From Akkermansiaceae bacterium UBA6138 (GTDB lineage Bacteria > Verrucomicrobiota > Verrucomicrobiia > Verrucomicrobiales > DEV007), in NCBI GenBank assembly GCA_002422425.1, contig DIVG01000041.1, positions 1-61,899 of the forward strand: 61,899 nt of DNA, in the 5' to 3' direction. The notes under the pieces were generated by a model. The model searched no databases and had not been told where the DNA came from. It worked only from the letters and a program-made list of their open reading frames with translations. Below are positions 55,406 to 61,899 of this stretch, one piece after another; positions within the stretch are counted from its first letter, which is position 1, and the number at the start of each line of letters is the position of its first letter. Position numbers and translations under genes: made by a program.

Positions 55406-55484
55406 CAGGCCCCGAAGACAGGTCCTTACAACTTTCTCAAAATTGCGATAATTGCAAAAATAAGGCCTTTGCCGCTTTTTGGGA

Positions 55485-55512
55485 TTGAGCCGCGTGGCAG
55501 ATCTGATATAGT
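55485..55512 (+). promoter_or_regulatory. Candidate promoter of the 55559 gene
   Basis: TTGAGC (55485-55490) and TATAGT (55507-55512) with a 16-base spacer, 46 bases before the ATG at 55559. A direct repeat AATTGC (55441-55446, 55449-55454) lies just upstream. Confidence 0.5.
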
Positions 55513-55558
55513 AGTCGGAGTTGCTTCGCACGATTGCGAAACCGCCGCCCGCCACCTT

Positions 55559-55960
55559 ATGAAATTGTCCTGGAATCGCCTTGCCCTCATCTTCGCCGCT
55601 TTTATTCTCGGCCTGATGGTGATCGACGGGCTCATTCGGATGAACCGGTCGGCAATGGCCGATTTCGGCATCGGTGAGAGCACTCTCGTCAACGCGGACA
55701 GCGCTGCTGCGCTCTTTCTCATCGGCCTTATCGTCGGCGTCGTCATGGGAATCGCGATTTTTTTCGGCTACCTCATCTGGCGCGAAAAGAAATACGCGGA
55801 AGAGCCCGACCCCCTCGACCTCCTTCTTGAGGAGATCGCGGAGGACGAAAGGCGTGACGCTCTCTACGTCGAGGACAGTGCGAATACCAGTGACCGGGGC
55901 GAATCGCTCGATCCCTGGGAGCGCGGTGCCGACTGGTGGAAGACAGCCGACGAAGACTGA
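55559..55960 (+). CDS. Small two-helix membrane protein of unknown function
   Basis: Start ATG 55559 gives 133 residues: one helix near the N-terminus (LALIFAAFILGLMVIDGLI), a short loop, a second helix (ALFLIGLIVGVVMGIAIFFGYLI), and a strongly acidic soluble C-terminus (L-L-L-E-E-I-A-E-D-E-R). No known family is recognised. It has its own promoter and meets xerD end to end (xerD ends at 55961). Confidence 0.7.
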   Translation: MKLSWNRLALIFAAFILGLMVIDGLIRMNRSAMADFGIGESTLVNADSAAALFLIGLIVGVVMGIAIFFGYLIWREKKYAEEPDPLDLLLEEIAEDERRDALYVEDSANTSDRGESLDPWERGADWWKTADED

Positions 55961-56854
55961 TCACCCGCGCGGGTGAAACTTTCGGTGAACGTCTCGCAGG
56001 TGCTTCTGATCGACGTGAGTGTAAATCTGGGTCGTGGCAATGTCGGCATGGCCGAGCAGCTCCTGAATGACACGCAGATCCGCTCCGTTCCCGAGGAGGT
56101 GGGTCGCGAAAGAGTGCCGCAGAAGATGGGGGTAGACATTGGACTCAATTCCGGCAAGCCTGGCGCGCTCTTTTACGATCTGCCAAATTCGGGTGGTGGT
56201 AAGTTTTTTTCCCCACTTGGAAAGGAAAATTTCGCTGCCGCTGTGCCGACTCACGAGAGCAGGACGCTCCCCCGCGAGATATTGTCCGATCGATTCGCGG
56301 GCGGCGGAACCAACCGGAACAAGGCGGGTTTTATTGCCCTTTCCGGTGACGCGAATCGCCCCCTCTTCGAGGAAAAGGTTCTCAAGGCGGGCCCCGGTAA
56401 GCTCGGAGACGCGAAGACCGCTCGCATAGAGGAGCTCGAGGATGGCCCGGTCGCGCCGCGAGAGCGGCAGTGTATCGTCGATGGATTCCAGAAGCCTTTT
56501 CACGGCGGGTTCATTCAGGGTCTCGGGAAGATACTTTTCGAGACGGGGGGAATCGATCCGCTCGGCAACATCGACGGGGACTTTTCCCTTCGCCGCGAGA
56601 TGCCTGAAAAAGATTTTGATGGCGATGAGCTGAACCCGCAGGCTCGAAGCAGCGAGTTTGTCCTCAAGCCGTCGGTGCGCGAGGTAGTCGGTGAAGTGCG
56701 GTAGCTCTATCAGGGCGGGATCTTCGACACCGCAGCGTTCCCTGACCCACCCGGCAAATGCCTCAAGTGACCGCCTCACCGATAGCTGGTAGTTCAGCGA
56801 AAGTCCTTTTTCAACCGCAAGATATCGAATGAAACGGTCGATCTCAATCTCCAT
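55961..56854 (-). CDS. xerD: Tyrosine recombinase XerD
   Basis: Partner of XerC in dimer resolution at dif. The 297-residue product carries R148 (SGLRVSELTG), K172, H243 and R246 (HLLRHSFATHLL), H269 (LLGHADIATT) and nucleophile Y278 (QIYTHVD). The end H-R-K-F-H-P-R-G resembles XerD rather than XerC. It starts six bases after the zinc-ribbon membrane protein, so the two are probably co-transcribed. No mobile element flanks it. Confidence 0.9.
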   Translation of the reverse strand: MEIEIDRFIRYLAVEKGLSLNYQLSVRRSLEAFAGWVRERCGVEDPALIELPHFTDYLAHRRLEDKLAASSLRVQLIAIKIFFRHLAAKGKVPVDVAERIDSPRLEKYLPETLNEPAVKRLLESIDDTLPLSRRDRAILELLYASGLRVSELTGARLENLFLEEGAIRVTGKGNKTRLVPVGSAARESIGQYLAGERPALVSRHSGSEIFLSKWGKKLTTTRIWQIVKERARLAGIESNVYPHLLRHSFATHLLGNGADLRVIQELLGHADIATTQIYTHVDQKHLRDVHRKFHPRG

Positions 56855-56860
56855 ACCGGG

Positions 56861-59566
56861 TCAGCGAAACCATCCCTCGGTCAGGTAGTCGGTGATCACA
56901 AAATGCTTCACCCCGTGTTCAAAGGCTTTTTTGTCGAGCGTCACGATGACGGCGAGGGGCTCGTCGCCGAGACCGATGACTCCATCAAGTTTCTTCGCCA
57001 GTTCGCTGTCCTTTTTCACGAAGGCATACTCGGAAAACTCGTTGAGATCACCGTAGGGCGGATTGATCTGGTAGACGTAGTGATCTTTCAGGTTTGTAAA
57101 CGCCGCTCGATCGGTCCCGTAGTAGTCGGAGACCCGCTCGATGACGACACGAAAAGTGGCGGGACCCGGCATCTTACCGTCACGAAAGCGCGCAAAGTGT
57201 CGATCGTGGAATTCGGAGTATATCTCCCAGTCCACCTTGAGATTTCCCTCCTCAACCCGAATAATAAGGGGGAATCCCTGATCGGCATCATTGCTGGAAA
57301 CGAGATAAACCCAATAGGGGCCTCCCAATTCCACCGACGGCTCCATCTGGAAAAGTTGCAGAGAATAGCGGCCGGGCGGGCTGTCGGGCCACTTTTTATG
57401 GTAATCTTCGATGGCCGGACGAAGACTGTCACCCCGATAGGTATATTTGACCCGGGTCTCCCAGTCAGGAGCCCTGAGAAAAGCATCGATGAGGTCATTG
57501 GTTCTGAGGATGGGACTATCGGTCGGCCCGGGTGCCGGAAAACTGGCTGGCGGGTTGTAGTTGGCACTTTTGCCGGAGCCCGCGAGCGGGCCGGGAGTCG
57601 CTTCGACGGGAACTTCCTCCCTCTCGCTTACCGTCCCGGGAGTGGCCGGATCGACGGGAGCAGGAGGCGACGCGGCGGAAGAAACTGCAGCAGTCGGTGC
57701 CAGTGCCGTGTTCGTACTGAATCTGGCAATGGCATCATCAACGAGATCAAGAGAGGGTTGACCGATCACCGAAGCACCGGTGCCGCCGGCTGCAACGCCA
57801 CCACTGACGATCCGCTGAACCCGCTCGTCGATAGAGAGTGCGGGAGCGTCGGCAGTCTCCTCCGGATTCGTAGCGCGTGCGACCGGGACACGGGGAACGG
57901 CCACCGGATCAATGATGGCGGGAGGGTCATCGACGACCGACTCCGCAGCGAAAGCTGTGGCCGTGTTACTGCCTTTGGCACTTTCCGACTTTGTTTCGAC
58001 CGCAATTTCCTCTCCGGGAGCGTCGGCCGTCGCCCGATCACCGAGAAAAAGCTGCCCCAGCAGCACCACCATCAATATCGCAATCACCACCGCACCAACG
58101 AGACAGGAGATGACGACAACGGCGGTCTTGCTTAATTTCGCTTTTTCGCCCGGGCCGCCGCGCCCCCCGCCGAGAAGTTCCCCGAGGAGGCCACCATCTG
58201 ACGGAGACTTCGTTTCCGCTCCCGGAGACACGGGATCGCCGCTGTGAGCAGAGGGGGCAAAGACGGGGCCTCTTGCCTCAAAGAAGCTCGAACCCAGGTG
58301 AGCCTCCGGATCGACCGGGGCAGAGCCGCCCTCCCCGCGATCAGACTGCCCGGAAAAAAGTGGGGCAAACGAGCCCTCGTGAAGCGGGTCCGCCGGAACT
58401 TCGTCGTAGTGGTCATTCCGATGAAATCCGGGCTGAGGGGCGAATTCCGGAATCCTCGGGGAACCTTCAAATTCCGCGAAATCGCCTTCATCGGGAGGGG
58501 GAACAGGCAAGTGACTCCATAAAACCTCGGAGGCCGCGTCGGGAACAAAAGCCCCGGCAAGTTCTTCTTCACTCCAGGCGGCGGCGTCGAGGTCGAGGAG
58601 AGCCGCTTCGCCTCCCGAGAAGTTGGTGAGGTATTCGTGCTCTTCCCTGAAATCCGGGGCCGCGTAGGAGTCGAACGAAACGAGGGGTTCGGAATTCGGT
58701 AGATCGTCGTCAGAAGGCACCTCGATTCCGTCCGCCAGGCCCGGAACCGCCAGGGCGGGAAGCGGAATATGCAGATAGGGAAGCGAGTCCGGGTCGTCGC
58801 CGTCGCCGTCGTCGCTCCGGGAATCAAAAGAATGAAGTGCCGGTATGACCTCAGGCACCTCCTCCGCTTCGAGCGACGTTTCCGACGGCACAATGAAGTC
58901 GTCAGGGCTGAACTTCTGCGTCTCGGCCCCCGGCTGTGGCAGCTGCACGCGAGTGCGGTGGGAATGGTCAGCACTCTCACCAAAAAGAAGTGCGGATGCG
59001 GCACTCAGATCATGACCTGCCAACGAGACATCAAGGCGCGGCAGTGAATCTGTGCCCGAAACTTCAGCACGCAGTTCGGGCAAACTGCCGGGACGCGAGT
59101 GCACCTGAATCGGCTGGGTGATCACCGATACCGGGGGAGGCGGGACCGTAACAAGGCCCTCACCCGATACCTCGTCAACGGGATTCGTTCCGGGGGCGGG
59201 CGCAGGGGCTTCAAAAGGAAGATCCCGCAGTGGAATGCCGGGTGAGACGGGCCCGACCGGCGGTGGCGGATCAAAAAAAACGGGGACCTTTCCGGCCGCC
59301 GCCACCGGGGCGACAAACGCCGTCGGCGAGGGCGAATAAGACGGGGATGGGGCCGCTTCCGCACGGACGGCCCTCGTAGAGGCGGAGGCGGAGACTCGCG
59401 GAGAAGTCGATCTCCGGAAATCCTCGTCATCAAACGCCTGGGGGATATCGGTGGGCGCCGTGATATTCACCCCGCATTTCGGACAGGGTGCGGAAACTCC
59501 GGCGAGGTGGGACGGGACGCGGAGCTTTGCGTTGCAATTGCTGCAGGTGAATTGGATCTTTTTCAC
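56861..59566 (-). CDS. Zinc-ribbon, single-pass membrane protein of unknown function
   Basis: Proposed start GTG 59566 (V-K-K-I-Q-F-T-C), with GAGG nine bases upstream, giving 901 residues. The N-terminal zinc ribbon has CSNC and CPKCG (about residues 8-30). A long Pro/Asp/Glu-rich disordered segment (to about 475) leads to one membrane helix (TAVVVISCLVGAVVIAILMVVLL, about 478-508). After another disordered linker, the last 210 residues form a folded domain (DWETRVKYTYRGDSLRPAIEDY ... DYLTEGWFR) that I do not recognise. The ribbon-disorder-helix-domain layout occurs in other Verrucomicrobiota and Planctomycetota proteins. It lies immediately upstream of xerD. Function unknown. Confidence 0.75.
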   Translation of the reverse strand: MKKIQFTCSNCNAKLRVPSHLAGVSAPCPKCGVNITAPTDIPQAFDDEDFRRSTSPRVSASASTRAVRAEAAPSPSYSPSPTAFVAPVAAAGKVPVFFDPPPPVGPVSPGIPLRDLPFEAPAPAPGTNPVDEVSGEGLVTVPPPPVSVITQPIQVHSRPGSLPELRAEVSGTDSLPRLDVSLAGHDLSAASALLFGESADHSHRTRVQLPQPGAETQKFSPDDFIVPSETSLEAEEVPEVIPALHSFDSRSDDGDGDDPDSLPYLHIPLPALAVPGLADGIEVPSDDDLPNSEPLVSFDSYAAPDFREEHEYLTNFSGGEAALLDLDAAAWSEEELAGAFVPDAASEVLWSHLPVPPPDEGDFAEFEGSPRIPEFAPQPGFHRNDHYDEVPADPLHEGSFAPLFSGQSDRGEGGSAPVDPEAHLGSSFFEARGPVFAPSAHSGDPVSPGAETKSPSDGGLLGELLGGGRGGPGEKAKLSKTAVVVISCLVGAVVIAILMVVLLGQLFLGDRATADAPGEEIAVETKSESAKGSNTATAFAAESVVDDPPAIIDPVAVPRVPVARATNPEETADAPALSIDERVQRIVSGGVAAGGTGASVIGQPSLDLVDDAIARFSTNTALAPTAAVSSAASPPAPVDPATPGTVSEREEVPVEATPGPLAGSGKSANYNPPASFPAPGPTDSPILRTNDLIDAFLRAPDWETRVKYTYRGDSLRPAIEDYHKKWPDSPPGRYSLQLFQMEPSVELGGPYWVYLVSSNDADQGFPLIIRVEEGNLKVDWEIYSEFHDRHFARFRDGKMPGPATFRVVIERVSDYYGTDRAAFTNLKDHYVYQINPPYGDLNEFSEYAFVKKDSELAKKLDGVIGLGDEPLAVIVTLDKKAFEHGVKHFVITDYLTEGWFR

Positions 59567-59702
59567 GTTAGTAAGCCTCAAACGGGTTCATCGCCGGGCG
59601 GGCGGGAGGCGCTCCGGCCTTTAAATCCAAGGACGCTCGAGTCAGGAAGTAGATTAGATGATAATTCGATGCAACCACCTGAACACAAGGCCTCGGCTTA
59701 AA

Positions 59703-59731
59703 AATTTAAACATTAATACGCATAAATGCAA
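59703..59731 (-). promoter_or_regulatory. Candidate promoter of the zinc-ribbon-xerD operon
   Basis: TTGCAT (59731-59726) and TAAATT (59708-59703) on the minus strand with a 17-base spacer, in the AT-rich gap 59567-59826. The leader to the GTG start is about 130 bases. Confidence 0.45.
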
Positions 59732-59826
59732 CTTATTATTCAGATCCTTTAAAAATAAGGGCTATCTGACTACCGTATTTGAGAAGATTCGGAGGAATTT
59801 TATAAAAATCCTGCCAATCCATGGAT

Positions 59827-61161
59827 TCACTCACCGATACGGCAGGGCACGAGGATCGCATCACGCATTCCGTGGAGGATTTTTTTATCCGACGGGCAAA
59901 TCGTCGCGAGGATGCCGCCGAGCCTGACCGCCTCCCCGTCCGCACCGACGAAGTAATAGGGACAGAGGCGGACCCGCCCCTCCATGACCTCCACCTCGCC
60001 GGTCTCTGCGTTCAGCCAGGGGTGACTGACGACGCGGCCCCCGTGAAAGCGCTGCAGGACGTAGGGCGCGGTGCCGAATGACGCGATGGCTTCATCGACC
60101 GCAGCCCCCCACTCGGTCTGTGAGGCGTCCTGACCAATCGTGACACTGCGGCTGCCCCACGCGCGCTCGTTAAAACCGCTGAGCTTCAGGACAAGTTCGC
60201 GTTCACTCTGAGAGAATTGTTTTAATTCCTCGAAACTGCTGATGTCGAGCCCCGGAATGACGGTATGATGGGGCACCTCGGCCGGATCAACGACCCAGCT
60301 CTGCGGAAAAAGTTCGCGCAGGCGCTTCCAGTTGGCGTCGCGCAGTTCCCGGCGCCAGACCTCTTTGAGAGGATGCGACCAGAAAAGGGCGGACCAGAGT
60401 TTCTCCTCGAGCCAGGGCTTAAAGGGGCTCGTCAGGTCGATCGCGCCGGTGGAAACGGCGCCCTGCAAGGCATCGACCCCGGGGAGATTGGGGAGATCGA
60501 ATAATTCGAAAAAGCGATACGCGTCGCGGTCGGTGACCTCGTAGTTTTCCACCGACTGCACGCGGAAGTCGCCCGGGGTCCGCGCGGCGAGCCATTCCAT
60601 CTCGGGACGATAGGCGGCGGACTCTGCCGAGACGAGGATGTCGGCCCCACCTTTTCGAAAAATGGAGGCAAATCCGTCGAGCATCCCCCGCTCTCCCCCG
60701 ATAATGCAGTGACCGGGATTCATCGAGCCATAGATGCTCCCGAGCCAGGCGGTGAGCCCGATTCCACCGGGAACGGAGTCCAATTCCGTCGCGGTAAAGC
60801 CTGCGGAGGTGAGAATGAGGTCGGGCCGAATGACGCGCGGCACCTCTTCGAGCGAAGGCGCCGCGAGACCGGCCTCGAGGAGATCGGCCGGTTTACCCCG
60901 GTCGAGGTAATCGGCGATCCAGCCGGGCAGAGAGCCTTTGCGGCTGCGGCGATAGATGAGATCGCAGACTTTCTGAAAACGATGGAGGAGAGGCCCGAGC
61001 TGTTCGAGGTATTTTACTTCCGCTGGACTGAGGACAAAGGGCTCGGGCGAGATCCGCCAGGCCTTTTCGGCAAAGAGGCCGCCTTCCGGCATCGCGGCGC
61101 GGACGAGTTCGGCTTTACTTTTCCAGTCTTGCATCGGTTCGAGTCGGGGAGCGATGATCAT
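59827..61161 (-). CDS. ATP-grasp-like hypothetical protein
   Basis: A 444-residue cytoplasmic protein. R-P-D-L-I-L-T-S-A-G-F-T-A-T-E-L-D-S-V-P-G-G (about 115-135) resembles the ATP-grasp or glutathionylspermidine-synthase-like segment with an acidic substrate or metal residue; later VLKLSGFNERAWGS and YVLQRFHGGRVV resemble ATP-grasp strands. I am not certain of the family. Its ATG overlaps the ruvA stop by four bases (ATGA), so it is translated with ruvA. Role unknown. Confidence 0.5.
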   Translation of the reverse strand: MIIAPRLEPMQDWKSKAELVRAAMPEGGLFAEKAWRISPEPFVLSPAEVKYLEQLGPLLHRFQKVCDLIYRRSRKGSLPGWIADYLDRGKPADLLEAGLAAPSLEEVPRVIRPDLILTSAGFTATELDSVPGGIGLTAWLGSIYGSMNPGHCIIGGERGMLDGFASIFRKGGADILVSAESAAYRPEMEWLAARTPGDFRVQSVENYEVTDRDAYRFFELFDLPNLPGVDALQGAVSTGAIDLTSPFKPWLEEKLWSALFWSHPLKEVWRRELRDANWKRLRELFPQSWVVDPAEVPHHTVIPGLDISSFEELKQFSQSERELVLKLSGFNERAWGSRSVTIGQDASQTEWGAAVDEAIASFGTAPYVLQRFHGGRVVSHPWLNAETGEVEVMEGRVRLCPYYFVGADGEAVRLGGILATICPSDKKILHGMRDAILVPCRIGE

Positions 61162-61757
61162 CCCTGTAGTAGTCGCAGCGCGGCCCGTAACATTTCATCC
61201 GGTCTCACGAGATCGCCGGGTATTTTTTCGATCGCCTTCTGCGCCTCGGCCTGTTTATAGCCGAGCGAGATGAGAGCGAGGAGGGCGTCGTTCTTCGCCG
61301 CCGCCTCGGGCGTGAGGGTGGACTGGACGGACTGGGCCTTCCACGCATCCTTCACCCCGACCTTATCGCCGAGTTCGAGGACGATGCGTTCGGCGGTCTT
61401 TTTCCCGAGTCCGCGGATTTTCGAGAGGGTGAGAATGTCCCCGTCGACAACGGCGTCTTTGAAATCCGACGCGGCCATCCCGCTGAGGATGGACATCGCC
61501 ACCTTCGGCCCGACCCCGGAGACGTGGTTGATGAGGAGCCGGAAGAGGTCGCGGGCGGCTTCGTCGGGGAAACCGTAGAGCGTTTGTTCCTGCTCGCGGA
61601 TATGGTGGTGGGTGAGAACCTTCGTTTTTGACCCGATCTGACCGAAGACCTCGTCGCCGAAAAGCGGCACGATGACCTCGTAACCGACCCCGCCGGCATT
61701 GATGACGAGTCGGCCGGGCCAGGTTTCTTCGAGGGTTCCTTGTAGAAATGTGATCAT
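61158..61757 (-). CDS. ruvA: Holliday junction branch migration protein RuvA
   Basis: Binds Holliday junctions and loads RuvB for branch migration. The 199-residue product has the OB-fold domain (1-62), two helix-hairpin-helix motifs (VSGVGPKVAMSILSG 79-93 and IRGLGKKTAERIVLEL 114-129) and a C-terminal domain (about 150-199) for RuvB contact. RuvB and RuvC are not in the window. It overlaps the downstream ATP-grasp-like gene. Confidence 0.96.
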   Translation of the reverse strand: MITFLQGTLEETWPGRLVINAGGVGYEVIVPLFGDEVFGQIGSKTKVLTHHHIREQEQTLYGFPDEAARDLFRLLINHVSGVGPKVAMSILSGMAASDFKDAVVDGDILTLSKIRGLGKKTAERIVLELGDKVGVKDAWKAQSVQSTLTPEAAAKNDALLALISLGYKQAEAQKAIEKIPGDLVRPDEMLRAALRLLQG

Positions 61758-61792
61758 CGGTGTTTAGTTTCACCCAACTCGTTCCCCGCCGG

Positions 61793-61899
61793 ATGGCAAC
61801 AGGATTTCAATCGATCGCCCTCAAGGCACTTCTTTGCATCGCCGCCGCCGCGCCCCGGCTCGCGGGTGACGAAGCTGACGCCCCGGCCCGCCGTATCGG
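61793..61899 (+). CDS. Start of a secreted protein (truncated at window end)
   Basis: From ATG 61793 an open frame of 35 codons runs to the end of the window. It starts with a basic n-region and a hydrophobic core (LLCIAAAAPRLAG), consistent with a signal peptide. No strong ribosome-binding site is seen. It is divergent from ruvA, with 35 bases between the two start codons. The family cannot be told. Confidence 0.5.
   Translation, partial: MATGFQSIALKALLCIAAAAPRLAGDEADAPARRI

Overview
The window is about 62 kb of GC-rich bacterial chromosome, mostly housekeeping genes plus several accessory blocks. The gene content suggests a Gram-negative member of the Verrucomicrobiota: FucP-type sugar uptake and a formylglycine sulfatase, a giant AQS-GGGGGNGG-repeat autotransporter, a GldA/F/G-DUF4340 ABC cluster, a U32/DUF3656 RlhA-like enzyme, a DUF3309 peptide and a FabL-type enoyl reductase. 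This assignment rests on gene content and recall of family distribution, not on a marker gene. I saw no rRNA, tRNA, CRISPR array or insertion sequence.

Layout. 1-2.4 kb: tail of an RGG-rich protein, a fatty-acid desaturase and a TIM-barrel sugar isomerase-like protein. 2.4-6.2 kb (minus): a three-gene operon with a membrane-anchored unknown, a secreted alpha/beta hydrolase and an M14 carboxypeptidase. 6.3-9.5 kb (plus): fmt, pyrH, frr and a hexapeptide acyltransferase. 9.5-16.1 kb (minus): a compact seven-gene fatty-acid/polyketide-like operon (FabL, FabG, ACP, double-hotdog dehydratase, two ketosynthases, and an AcpS fused to an LpxL-type acyltransferase). 16.2-25.5 kb: sulfatase, class V aminotransferase, trpF, U32 enzyme, CDF metal exporter, DUF3309, rdgB, a toxin-antitoxin locus with a frameshifted toxin, and exonuclease III. 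25.7-31 kb (plus): Gld-like ABC/auxiliary/DUF4340 operon. 31-38.3 kb: hypothetical proteins, xerC, hisF, fucP, pgi, a Dabb protein and an Rrf2 regulator. 38.4-42 kb: cysI-cysJ. 42.3-54.8 kb: one giant autotransporter of about 4,070 residues. 55-61.9 kb: Fur-family regulator, a membrane protein, xerD, a zinc-ribbon membrane protein, an ATP-grasp-like protein, ruvA and the start of a secreted protein.

The most interesting block is the lipid operon at 9.5-16.1 kb. It carries its own carrier protein, its own carrier-activating enzyme, all four steps of a type II elongation cycle, and a terminal acyltransferase covalently joined to the carrier-activating domain. The dehydratase is a fused double hotdog in which the two halves have lost complementary catalytic residues, leaving one composite active site. 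Together this looks like a self-contained route that builds a special acyl chain and places it on an envelope lipid. The second highlight is the autotransporter: a T8 tract lies between well-placed upstream ATG codons and the signal-peptide core in a different frame, so loss of one T would join them, as expected of a phase-variable switch. Other points are the frameshifted RelE-like toxin beside an intact antitoxin and palindromic operator, and the long inverted repeat between cysI and cysJ.

Many starts lack a strong Shine-Dalgarno sequence, so several were chosen from operon overlaps, signal peptides or domain boundaries, as noted in each entry.
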